This document shows, one piece after another, positions 12,849-23,530 of a stretch of 64,000 nucleotides of DNA (the stretch's first letter is position 1; every line of letters starts with the position of its first letter). The translations under genes were made by a program, and so were the position numbers. The notes under the pieces were generated by a model. It was not told the origin of the DNA. It did no database searches and saw only the letters and a list, made by a program, of their open reading frames with translations. Origin of the DNA: Orthonyx spaldingii (lineage: Eukaryota > Chordata > Aves > Passeriformes > Orthonychidae); contig VZTJ01004776.1 in NCBI GenBank assembly GCA_013397795.1, positions 7,967-71,966 on the forward strand, given 5' to 3'.

Positions 12849-13000
12849 ATGCTGCCATCCTCACTGCATCTTTGGAGGTGCTGCAGGCAGGAGTCACCAT
12901 TGGCCTGACTGTTGGGAAATGCACCATGTGGAGCTTACCTTGACTGCATTTTATTTCCCCTAATTAACTGCAGCAATAAAGTTTTGTATTCCTACCTCTG
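12849..13000 (+). other. PLAC8: Probable 3' UTR exon of PLAC8 copy 1
   Basis: A TGTTGCAG acceptor ends at 12848, and an AATAAA lies at 12975-12980. Sequence downstream of the acceptor resembles the equivalent place in copy 2 (words such as ATGCTGCCATC and TGTTGGGAAATG), which supports a conserved terminal exon rather than random intergenic DNA. Confidence 0.6.
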
Positions 13001-13895
13001 TGTATATCACTCTTGCACCACCTGAGAGGACACATCCTTCTCCCGCTCCACCCATCTCAGCAGCCCCTGGTGCAGCTGAGATTTCCCTGTGCCTAATGCA
13101 GAGAGATTTTCACTAGTATTTTGTTATTGGATCAGCTTTTAGAAAGGATATCTAATACATTGAAGGAATCGGTTTTGCTCATCCAAGTTACAAAATTTAG
13201 GAACATGGCTCCTGCTCCTGGGCAGAGCTGAGTCCTCTTGCAGGGAAATGACTGCTGCAGGCCACCCAGCATTGCCCCTGTTGTGGTGGCCCAGGTGCCT
13301 GTCCAGTGCTGTTGGTCAGTGCCACCTTTCTGAATATAAAGGCATGGGGATTTGGGGTGGCCTGGCACCAGCTCACCTCGATGTTGCAGAGACATGGACC
13401 CTTAGAATTAATTCCTTACCCACCTGCAATAAAAAACCTGGCTGGGTCGTGGGTTATCTGTGTCCTCTCCCTGGACAAACAGTGGCCTGCATGGCCTTAC
13501 GGAGCCCATCTATCTGCACTGGGCTGTGAGTCATGCATTCTCATCCAGAAGGTGGAGGTTGCATCCACCCTATCTCCATCACTCTCAAGAGAAATGCTAA
13601 GGGATTTTTGATCCCTACAAATATCTCCCAGCTTCATTCTTTAAGGAGAATATGAATTTTTTTTTTTTTCCCCCCCCCCCCCCCCCCCCCCCACCACCAA
13701 ANNNNNNNNNNNNNNNNNNNNNNNNNNNNNNNNNNNNNNNNNNNNNNNNNNNNNNNNNNNNNNNNNNCCCCTCCACCTTCACCACAAAACTTCTGAAGGG
13801 CAGGTAGTGGCTCATGCTGCAGGGTGGGTGAGTGTGATGACACCCCCAACTGCTTAAACCCAGAGAGCCCAGACAGTCCTGTGGATGACCCCTGG
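13001..13895. other. Intergenic with assembly gap
   Basis: No gene is seen. It contains a homopolymer T/C tract and a run of N, listed separately. Confidence 0.6.
13658..13767. other. Poly-T/poly-C tract leading into an assembly gap
   Basis: A T run passes directly into a C run of more than 20 bases ending at 13692, then a few CCA units, then 66 N from 13702 to 13767. The gap marks unresolved sequence, and its true length is unknown. The homopolymers look like a sequencing or assembly failure edge. Confidence 0.95.
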
Positions 13896-14171
13896 TGCGG
13901 GAGCTCAGGACTTTTGAACAACGAATCAATATGATTTCGCGGAAGCCATTTATTGTTTACAAAACACTCTTATTTATACCTTTACAACTGCTGTACACAT
14001 GACCACGCATTACATGATTGGTCCCTCTATCTTGTCCATGCGCTCTGCATGCACTTTTCAGAAAATATAATTGGTTCTAGTTTAGTGCAGCACAGCCTTT
14101 CTTTATCTATTTCTTGCTGTCTTGGTATTCTGTTTTTCAGCTTTTCCCCTCCCAATTTAGCGCAGCTTACA
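13896..14171 (-). mobile_element. Solo LTR, minus strand (candidate)
   Basis: On the minus strand the block opens TGTAAGCTGCGC and closes AGTCCTGAGCTCCCGCA, so it has TG...CA ends. It holds a TATA box (GGTATAAATA, 13971-13980) and, 17-22 bases later, AATAAA (13949-13954). A CCAAT-type box lies upstream in U3. This compact TATA to poly(A) spacing is typical of avian ERV LTRs. I found no convincing target-site duplication, so the ends are approximate. Confidence 0.55.
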
Positions 14172-16963
14172 TTTCAGTGGCCTTGATGAATTCCTGAGGG
14201 CTCTGATAAGCATAACTAAAGGTGGTTTTAGCTGGGGCATACTATCAGTGTTCAAATGCTTTACAACACCCTGGTAATACAGAAAAATGCATTTTTAGAC
14301 TAGGAGAGGCTGCCCCCATGTCACCCAGTGCAGTTACAGGCAGTTCTTGTGGACGCTCAGGTTTGACAAAGGAAAGGTGCTGCACCTCCAGCAGCACATG
14401 GTTTAGGGCAGCACAGGAGCCTGGAAACAAACTGCACTTCTCTGAAAACCTCTCCCACTGGGCCTGGAGAATGCCTGGGTGGGGAAAGGTGAAGGCAGGC
14501 AGCAGGAATGTAGCAGGGAAGCTGCAATTGTGCAAAGCTGCACCTAAGCTGGCATTTGCTCTGTTAGTCAGAGGGAGTAGAGGTCACTTGCCAGAGTGCA
14601 TATAAAGCATAAGAACCAGGAAAAGGACATGTGCCTGCTGGGACAAGGACGACTTGGAAAGTATGTATGGCACATCTTTGCTTCAGTTGTGGTATGGAAA
14701 CTGCTTGTGGCTACAGTGGTGATGCTGGGGAAGGGGAAGGGCTGGGAACAAAAGATGAGGTTTTCTACCTGGGAAACTGCTTCAGAGTTAACCACAGCAC
14801 GGTGGGTGCTGCTGACATGGTGGGGAACAGAGGTAGAGGACAGCAGCTTTTGCACTGTATTGCTCATTTGTGCACATATACATGTGCATATAGATGCTGC
14901 TTTGTGAGCTTGGTTGTCAATGAAATGTGTCTGCATGCACCTTGGGATCCTTTCGTCCCCATCAGTCGTTCTGGTGATGCCATGGGGCTGTGAATTGTTG
15001 AATTGTGATACGTTTGGTGTGCTGGGCCTGGGCCATCTCTTGGGAGGTGAGTGTGTGGCAGAGGCTTCTCCAGGCTGCTGCCTGCTCTGCACTGCAGCCT
15101 CCACCCATGTAGGGATGTGGTGTGCTCGTACCTGGGGAGGGGAAGAGGAAACCTGACTGGAGGGATCCTGCCCCTAAAACTTCTCTTGCAGCTGCTGCTC
15201 CTGTGCACACTTCTCCCTGTGGTCCTGCCTGCTGCTGGACATCCCTGTCCCTGTATGGGAGCCCCACGCTGGGTTTTCTACTGCACAGCCTGTCCATGGT
15301 CTGTGTCCTCCCCTGCTCCTCCTGGTTCTTGCTTCTTATATCATTGTGTGCCAAGGTTTCCTCAAGGGGCTGCTGTTTTGACATGCCAGGACATGTTACA
15401 TTGGCTGCAGAGGTGGTAGGAATTACCTGGGATCTCGTGGATGAACAAACAGGGTCAGCTGGCCAGGGCAGGGCCAGGAGGCATCAGGAGAGGGATGGTG
15501 GGTACAACGTTTCCTGCTGGACTCACAGGTGTCTCAGACAGGGACAGCCCAGCAATGCTTCCACTGCCTGCAGAAAGCTGCAAACCACGCGGAGATTTTT
15601 ACCACGTCTTCCCTCTTCCAGGCTAATTCAATAATTTTTTTCCTCTTTCTGTGACTGCCAGGAACAAGGGTTGGTCCTACAGCAACAGGCTGTGTCTGAC
15701 AGCAGAGATGTGTCTGGGACAGTCTGTAAATACTGGGGAGTCACAGGAGCTATAGGCAGGCCCACGCCTTTGCCACCTGCTGGCATTAGTCAGAACAAAC
15801 TCAGTGTCACAGCTGGTGCCTCCCCGATGTGGGTAATGAGCTCAATGGCATCCTCTGAGTGCTGGGTATAGTAATTGTTCCACCACATTTCTTGTGTTGT
15901 TTAACACAACTTCGTGTAAATGTGCAATTCTGATGTGAAAACAATCCTCTCAGAGTGCTTAACAAAGTGGTGCTGAGCTTGGGCACAGGGCAGGGAGTGT
16001 GTCTGCATGGGACTTCTCCTGTAGGATCATCCTCTCTTTTTTTGTTTGTTTGTTTGTTTGCTTGCTTGTTTTAAAGCTCCAGAACAAAAGTGAGAGTGGC
16101 AGAGGCTCGTGCTGTGCCTTGTAGGGGTGACAGGGTGGGAAGGGGCTGCTGATGGAAGTGCAGGTGCAGGTGTTGTTACATTGTTCAGGTGATTTTGGGG
16201 ATGGTGCTGTGGAGCAGGAGCCTTCCTGCTCTCAGAGGATGCAGCCCCTTGCTGAGGAAGGATGGGATGGAGAGGAACTCCACAGGTCATAGTGACCCCA
16301 GGGAACTGAGGAAGAGGAGGATGAGGTGTTGGCACAGACAGTCAGGGGGAGGAGGGATAGAAACTGGTGGCAGGGCTTAGGGCGATGGAAAGAGACAAGG
16401 AAAACCCACTGCCTTGAAGCACACTAAGAAGGCAAGTGAAGAAGGAAGGGAGAGGAGGAAGCAAATAGGCTGAGATCCTCTCAGAACAAAGCAAAAGTTA
16501 AGGTGACTCCTGAGAGCTCGGGGAAGCTAGAACCGAGCAGTAGTAGCTTTGGAAGAGTGTGATCATAAACAAAAGAATTAAAACCAAAAAACCAGCCCAA
16601 AACGCAGACGATTTTACATAGACAATGATGAAAGATGACCTGGAGATGAGAAGACATGTTTGAGGTGTTGAAGCACTGTAGTTCTGAAGCAGAAGGACCT
16701 CTGTTTTCACAGAGGTGTTTTACTTGCATAGGCAAGAGATGATGTGCTGCTGCCTTTGGTGAGAGACTGGTTTTGAGAAGGGCTTTGCTTCAGAGGGTAG
16801 TGGCAGCTCCTGGCAGAGCTGTGCTCCCCCATTCCGTGATGAGGGTGGCAGTACCCTGGCAATGGGGACTCCATGGGGAGTTCTCTCTGAAAGCAGCAGC
16901 CTGAGCAAGATGCCCACTTCAGAAACACCTGCAGCATCTTCTTCTGATGGATTTTCTTTCCAG
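14172..16963. other. Intergenic between the PLAC8 copies
   Basis: No coding exon is recognised. ORFs of 170-178 codons on both strands (14568-15104 minus, 15122-15634 plus) overlap other frames and show no domain. A (TTTG)n run lies at 16041-16070. The acceptor ending at 16963 implies an unidentified upstream non-coding exon of PLAC8 copy 2. Confidence 0.4.
16041..16070. repeat. (TTTG)n microsatellite
   Basis: Tandem TTTG units grade into TTGC variants. Confidence 0.85.
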
Positions 16964-17002
16964 ACCACAAACTGCCTGGAGGGACCTGACCCCGTGCTGA
17001 CA

Positions 17003-17886
17003 ATGGCCTCTCAAACTGTGATTACGGTCCAACCCCAGTTTTCAGTTGCCCAACAGCCAGGGGAGTGGCAGACAGGGCTGATGGACTGCTGCTCCGACTG
17101 TGGCGTGTGTGAGTACATACATACTCCTCGTTCCTGCTGTTGCTCATGATGTGTTCCTGGTGTTTTACCCTGCTCCTTCTGCAGCATTAACCCTGCTGCA
17201 AACCCCACTCCCGTGGGTACTGGAGGCAGAGCAGCTCTTGCCTGATATCAAGAGCCACAGCTCCTGGCTGGCTTTTCCCCCTTTCCTCCACCTTTGCACC
17301 CCTCAGCCAAGCCCACATCTCACTGTCCCACAGGTCTTTGTGGGATGTTCTGCTTCCTCTGCCTGGACTGCCAAGTGTCTGGGGACATGGACGAGTGCTG
17401 CCTCTGTGGCTCCAGCGTGGCCATGAGGACCCTGTACCGCACCAAATACAACATCCCGGTCAGTGACTAGCTTGGGGCCTGTCCCAACAGCGGCAACAGC
17501 CATGGGATGGGTGCTCAGGGAAGGAGAAAGGGGTGCGCAAGGGGAAGGGCCAGGGCAGGGAGTTGTATGGGCATCCCGGCAGGCCAGTAGTCAGGAGCAC
17601 ATCTTCCTCACTACTGTGAGCTGGAAGTAATCCCACCACACATCACTTCATCCCAGTCCTTGCTGGATATGAGCAGCAGGGTGCTGCAGGGCCCGGGTGA
17701 GTTGCCCAGCGGTGTTGACGATATAAAATAGAAAGGCTGAAAGTCTTAAAGGCTGATGTGAGAAGGTGTTATTCATGCAATGTCCCTTGCTCCATAGGGC
17801 TCCATCCTGGGAGTTGCTCCCCGTGTGCACTCTGCCAGCTGAAGAGAGACATCAACCGGAGGCAGGAGCTGGGCATATTCTGGTAA
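17003..17886 (+). pseudogene. PLAC8-like copy 2, frameshifted
   Basis: A tandem paralogue of PLAC8 with the same exon frame: 17003-17108, 17334-17458 (125 bases, the same length as copy 1) and 17798 onward. Exons 1-2 are intact and give MASQTVITVQPQFS, then WQTGLMDCCSDCGVC, then LCGMFCFLCLDCQ, then DECCLCGSSVAMRTLYRTKY. In the third exon about 19 bases present in copy 1 are missing. The frame therefore runs into TGA at 17840-17842, for a predicted 91-residue product. The old frame survives downstream (CQLKRDINRRQELGIF, to about 17880), and no alternative acceptor I could find restores it. The acceptor of the final UTR intron reads TTGCAC instead of TTGCAG near 18050. Two independent lesions favour a decaying copy, but a truncated expressed protein or an assembly error in a single place cannot be excluded. 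The start follows an exon opening at 16964. Confidence 0.75.
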
Positions 17887-18165
17887 GCTGGGTGTGCTGG
17901 TGCTGCTTTATCTCACTGCTGCACAGCACCCAGTAGTTTCCCGGGATCTCCCTTTCCACTGACACCTGACTCCAGGTCATAGGGTTGCTGCAGTGCTGGG
18001 GCAGTGATGGTTGGAGAAAGGGTAACCCTCCTCTCCTGTCCTGTTGCACATGCTGCCATCTACAGTGCACCCTGTGGAACCACTGCAGGCATGAGCTGCT
18101 GCTGCCCTGGATGTTGGGAAATGTCTTCACTGTCCTCAATTCCCTCTTCCCTGGGTAACACCAGT

Positions 18166-18171
18166 AATAAA
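18166..18171 (+). promoter_or_regulatory. Poly(A) signal of PLAC8 copy 2
   Basis: AATAAA lies at the position matching the signal of copy 1 after a region of shared 3' UTR words. Confidence 0.6.
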
Positions 18172-18189
18172 AGCACTGTCTGTCTTCCT

Positions 18190-21100
18190 GTCCGTGTGTT
18201 GTTATTTATGTCTCTGTGTCCTTCTGCAGCATCAGAATCAGTGCTGTACTTTTCTAGGTCAGAGCCATGATGGTTGTCAGGTAAAGAAGGCTTTCTCTTG
18301 CGCAGCCGCACTGGAATGAGGCCAGACCACCAAATTCAGTGAAGAGAAGATAAAACAAAAGCCAAATCTGCTATGGGAACAACATCTCTGTGGACACCAC
18401 CAATGTGCAGAGCTGGTGACGGCATTGCCCACTGCTCAGAGAGGTCCAAGAGCAGTGAACCCATCTCTATAGCTGCCTGTCACCAGAACCAAGACACAAG
18501 TGGTGATGGTGATGCTGTGGGATTCCCAGGCCCATTCTGCTTTCCCCACACAAATATTGTCAAGAGACTGTCACATGGGAGCTGTTTCTCTGTGAGACAG
18601 ACCCCTGCAGCTGTAGGTGTTAGATGTAATGTGCTGTGGTGGAAGAGCTGGGACTTGGGGATGCAAGGGTTTATCCATCATTGCCTGCCATGGTGACAAA
18701 CAGGGGAGATGTAAGTCTGGGACTGGGGTTGCTCTGGCTCAGACTGGTTTAAGGTTTATTGCTTTGAACAGAAAAAGGCCGTTTTTGCCCGGAGTGGACT
18801 GCAAGGGGCCCGGAGGCTCTGTCATGTCTGCGCTTCTGTGCTGACATCTTCAAGACGGAAGCGGGATTTATTAAAAAACACTTTTTCTGCTCTCCTGTTT
18901 TCACCATCACAATTCCCGTTGCAGTTGCCCCCACTGTGAAGGGGTGAGGCTGTGCCGCTGCTGACTACGTGTACGTGTGTGCTCACACACATGAAACCTG
19001 TGCACAGAGAAGCAGGAGAAAGCGGCTATACCAGGGTGTCAGCTGGAGATGGGAGATGACAGTGTGCCTGCTGTGGGGACAGATGTCACGGGTGGCCACA
19101 GGCATGTTGGGTCACCTCTGCTCCCTCCTGGCTGCTGCTCATAAATCCCTGCCACGTGCATCCTGCCAAGCACAGAGCAGGGTTGGGGGCTAGGTCTGAG
19201 CCTTAGCCTACAACACAGGCAGCTGCCTAGTTTGAGGTGGTCAGTTCAGCAACAGCCCTGCTGCTGCAGGAGCTCATGGATGAGCTGAGAGCACCCAGGA
19301 TCAAGGGCTTCAAAGCCACACAGCCAGGACTGCTGAGGTCCCCTCTTTCCAGTGACAGGTGAGCCCTGTGTCCCCAGCACAGGGCTCCTGCAGGCCCCTT
19401 GCCCCCATCCCTCCTTCCACGGTGATGGTTGTTTTGGGTTTCCCTGACTGTCATTCCTGCTTGGGACTCTTCTACCCCTTGGCCCCCTTCTGACCCTAGG
19501 CCCATCCTTCATCCTCGAGTCTTCTCTCTGGGCCTCTTTCTACTCCCATGCATGGAGGGTTTGGTCCATTGGGACCAGGGACCAAGGCCACGAACTCCAT
19601 AGGGACCTGTGTCCTCCACAGTGAGCCAGAAGCAGCCAGGAGGATGCTTAGAAGACACAAGGACACAGAGATTTTGTTTCTGTGAATTTCTTTTTTAAAA
19701 GTTACTACAAATGACCACTATTAAAGCAAGTACATACTTACTATCACTTACCTGTAGGCACACCTATATGCACTATTTGAGGTGCTACCAGCACGACCCT
19801 TGCCAAACTGCTGCCAGTAACAGGCAGGAAGGAAAAGGCTATTGTCATAGGCAATCCACATAATGGAGTTGTACAAACCCAAAGCAGTCACCCCCAGGGC
19901 TCGCAGGGCAAGGAGAAGGCTTATCACTCTGGTCTGGGGTTCTGGGACAGAGCAGCCCCCCTACAGCCACCCTCCAGCCCAAGGCTGTGGCTCCCCAAGG
20001 GCTCACAAGCCAGCAAGGGGGAGGGGATTCTGCAAGGAGCTACCAAACTCTGTCATCCCTCTCCTACTGCCTTTTGGAAGTATTCATGTTCCTCAGGCAC
20101 CACGCTCTCTGTTCTCCTAATCACGGGAACCCTGGCACTCAAGCTCAGAGCTGCCCAGAGCCCCACGACCCCATGGGTTCTCCCCCATTTCCCCTTTGGG
20201 CACAGTGCCGCCTGCAGGAACCTCCAGCCTCCCCCAGCTTTGTACTCCTCACCTGGGTGCTACAAAATCTTAATGAGAATCCCGCCCTATCCAGGCAATT
20301 TTTTAAGGATCAGGCTTGCCTATGAAGCCCTTCCCAGCTCTCTGTAAGGCTGTTACTGGCCCTAGCCCTGCTCCCGGACCTGCGTTTGTCCGTGTCCCAA
20401 GGAGCACTGAGGACACTCCTGGCACCTCGCAACTCCTCACCTCGGTACAACTCAAGCTGCCACTGGCTCCGGGCTCTGGAGAGCTGTTGGCTCGAGATGC
20501 CGGGTTCCCAGTGTGTGGGTGCGGGGCAGGACCCCCCCGGCAGCCCAGAAGGGGCATTGACCACACTGATGCTGCTCCTGCACGGGGCTGCACCAGCTCC
20601 TATCCCGGTCCCTGAGCAGGGGGTCCCTGGCTGTCGCACGGCTCAGCCCGTTGCTCCCGGTGTTCCACCCTCCTGGCGCACACGGGAGGTGTGACAAGCT
20701 TGGTTTTCCCGCAGGGATCCCGTTTCTCCCGTGAGAACCTTGCAGGCTGTTCCAGTGCCGTGTGCCAGGACTTGGCACTTCCTCATCTGTCCTGCCCCAG
20801 GAGTACCGAGGCTCTGGGGCTGAACGCCACTGGGATGGAACCCATATCCCATCAAGGGATAGCAAGGCACCTCGGTATCAACAATTCCCGGTCGGAGTCA
20901 GCCTTGGGCTGGCAGCAGTCCCCATGCCCCGCGGCTGCTTACGGCACGAGGGATTGATGGAACAGGGATATTTTGCTGGTCCTGAGGCGTTTCTATCAGT
21001 AATGTTAAACCTTCCCTTCCAACTCGAGGGGTCCTGCATTGTGCTTCTCCACCTTCCCTCAGGCTGCTACTAGCTTGCTGGGGCCAGGATCGTTGTGATG

Positions 21101-22447
21101 CCTCCCTCGAGGCCAGGATGGTTGTGGTGATTGTTTTCCTTGCTGGTACTGAGACAGGTCCTTCTTGCCCCAGCTTTGCCTTTGTGTCCTCACGGGGCTC
21201 TTGTTTGCACAGGCAATGCTGTGGAGGTGGCAGCAAGGAGCCAAGAGCAGCCAACCCCAGGCCTGGGTGAGAGGTACAAGTGCCTACCCCATCCAAGGAG
21301 TGTCAGAGGACACAGAAGCTGCAGGCAATGCCTGGTGAGTGCCCAAAGTGACAACCAAAGAGCCCCACACCCAGCCATGCTGTCAAAGGGGGTCTCTCGC
21401 TGCTGACCAGGGTGGGAAAAGACCAGAATAACCAGGAAAACTTCACTGTGGGTGGTGGATAAGCACTCAATCCCCTCTGAGAGCTGGCTGGGTTGGTTCT
21501 GTTCCTGCTGCCTCTCTTGGCATTGTATGAATGTGGGTGGGGGGCAAACAATGCCAGAGGGGGATCAGTGCCATGCGGGGCATTGTGACAGCCCCCTGGA
21601 CTAAAGCGCCTCCCAGGAGGTATGTGCCTCACATTTGGGGGGGCAGAGAGCTGGGAAGAGAGTTCAGCAAAGGTGAACCAAGAGCTATGGGCGTCTGACC
21701 CAGCTGCACCCCATTGTCAGCAGTTCTGTGTAGTGCTGGTGACAGCCCAGTGTTTGTGGGTACAGTCCCTATGCACTCACTGGGGGTGAAAAGCACTCTG
21801 CTTAGCAGAAGGGTGCTTAGCAGAGGGGTTTGAGCAAGATGCCTTTCCTGGGCTGCCCTTCTGGGAGAGATGTGACTCTTTTGGATAGGGCGAGGGACAG
21901 GCATCTCCTGAGGGTCTCTGTGGTGTGGTCCCAGGAGCTCTGACTGACTGATGTCTCTTTTTAGGTACAGAGGAGGCACCACTGCCTTGTGCTGCCACTT
22001 CACCTGCACCCACAGCCTGCAGCCCCTCATTAGCTCTGGCTAATGGATGCTCCAGCTGCTTACAGTTCAAGGTATTTTACACTCTAAGGGATTTCAACTT
22101 CTGTATCTTCCAGCTCCAGCTCCAAATCATAGTTTTGGCTGCTCTGCAGTTGAGGTGCAAGATGCTCTTGCCAACAGACCTCCTTCACTTGTTACACCTT
22201 GGGTTAGGGACACTTGGGTTTCTCTTGAGTTTCAGTTCATTCCAGCTCGTGGACATGGTATGCTAATTACACACAATGGATGTTCCACTTCAGGTTGTTT
22301 GAAGCCCTGAGCTATTTGGGTTCCAAGCACACTCCAGAGAAGAGGTGCTCCTACTGCTTCCAGAGGCAGAAGTTAAGTCTGTGGAGTGTTTGCAAACAGT
22401 CTGAGGGGCTCCCAGGAATGGGAGGCAGCCCATCTCACAAAGTACGC
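18190..22447. other. Intergenic, GC-richer, no gene recognised
   Basis: ORFs of 90-137 codons occur in several overlapping frames on both strands, as expected in GC-rich non-coding DNA. CpGs are noticeably denser from about 20330 to 20960. I cannot attach any exon or repeat family to this stretch. Confidence 0.4.
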
Positions 22448-22855
22448 TGTTAAGGTTGGAAAAGACCTCCGAGATCAAATCCAACTATCAACCTAACACT
22501 GCCATGTTCATCACTAAACCACATCCCCAAGTGCCACATCTACACATTTTGTTAACGCTTCCAGGGTTGGTGATTCTACCACTTTCCTTTGTAGCATGTT
22601 CCAATGCCTCACCACCCTTTCCATGAAGAAATTTCTCCCAATACCCAATCTAAAGCTCCTCTGGCACAACTTGAGGCCATTTCCTCTCATTTCCTCTTGT
22701 CCCATCACTTGTTTACCTGGGAGAAGTGACTGATCCCTATCTCTCTACAAACTCCGTTCAGGTAGTTGTAGAAAGCAATAAGACCTCTCCTGAACCTCCT
22801 TTTTTTCCCAGCCTAAACATCCCCAGCACTGCAATGATCCCACAGGTACATGAGA
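22448..22855 (-). mobile_element. CR1 LINE 3' end, minus strand
   Basis: In plus orientation the landmarks are GGTTGGAAAAGACCTCCGAGATC, a CCACATCCCCAAGTGCCACATCTAC block, CATGTTCCAATGCCTCACCACCC and AATACCCAATCTAAAGCTCCTCTG. These are the reverse complement of the canonical CR1 tail. The copy is 5'-truncated, and its upstream part runs through AGACCTCTCCTGAACCTCCT to about 22855. Confidence 0.85.
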
Positions 22856-23168
22856 TGATGCAGCGAGGCATGACCCTGAGCATCAGATCAGGCACTCTCT
22901 TAGGCTCTTCTCTCTCCAAGGCTAATGCAGTGTGAGTGTTGATGTAGTGGATGGTGGTAAAAGCTAATGCAAGCCCCTCCTGAATCAGCCTTCCTACTTT
23001 TCCAGGGAGGTTCTCTATGTTTTCAAGAAGCTCCTTTGCTGTTCCTTCATTTGTGGTGCAGAGCAGTGGTGGAGCTGCCTGCATGAAGTACAGGGAAGTA
23101 AACTGTACCAGTGTGTAGGCCACTGAGGCTCCTCCGGTGGCCTGGCCACTCACAGCTCTGCTTTCCAC
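22856..23168 (-). other. Unrecognised coding-like ORF segment
   Basis: On the minus strand an ORF of 136 codons starts at 23168 and runs into the neighbouring CR1 to 22758. The roughly 100 codons before the CR1 have an amino-acid mix that looks like a globular or helical protein, for example TLVQFTSLYFMQAAPPLL and NIENLPGKVGRLIQEGLALA. It is not CR1 sequence known to me and not part of any gene in this window. A possible acceptor (GGGACAG) lies just upstream on the same strand. It could be an exon relic, a captured fragment or part of an unlisted repeat. I assign no function. Confidence 0.35.
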
Positions 23169-23202
23169 CTGTCCCTCCCCTGTTCACCCAGGACTGGCCA
23201 GA

Positions 23203-23530
23203 TGTCACGGGCCAGTCATCTGCCTATTGGCCTGTCTCTCGCCTTGCCCTCCACCGACAGAGGGCATAAAAGACCTGGGCGAGAGGTGGGCTGGGCCAGT
23301 CTTGCCAGGTTCTCCCCAACACCAATTGTTCTATGCGTGACCATTTTCCCTCCGTGAGGGAGACTAAAGGAACGCTGATATAAACGCAACTGGTCCGTCT
23401 GTTTCTACCAGCGAGCAGCTGCCGCCGTTCAGCCCAGGAACAGAGCTCCCAGGATAAGGAGCTACTGAGGGCTGGATTCGGTGGCCCGAAGGAGCCAATA
23501 GACGAAACACAAAAGATACAGTAAACCAGA
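23203..23530 (+). mobile_element. LTR-like block (candidate)
   Basis: The block opens TGTCACGGGCC and contains an inverted CCAAT box (CTATTGGCC, about 23224-23232), a TATA-like GCATAAAAGACC near 23264 and unusual CpG density for the region. CCAGA occurs immediately left (23198-23202) and again at 23526-23530, a possible target-site duplication. No AATAAA was found inside and the right end lacks a clean CA, so the call is tentative. A non-retroviral promoter is the main alternative. Confidence 0.4.

Noticed and set aside
14568..15634. ORFs of 178 (minus) and 170 (plus) codons between the PLAC8 copies
   Set aside because: They overlap competing frames, lack splice context and have no recognisable motif.
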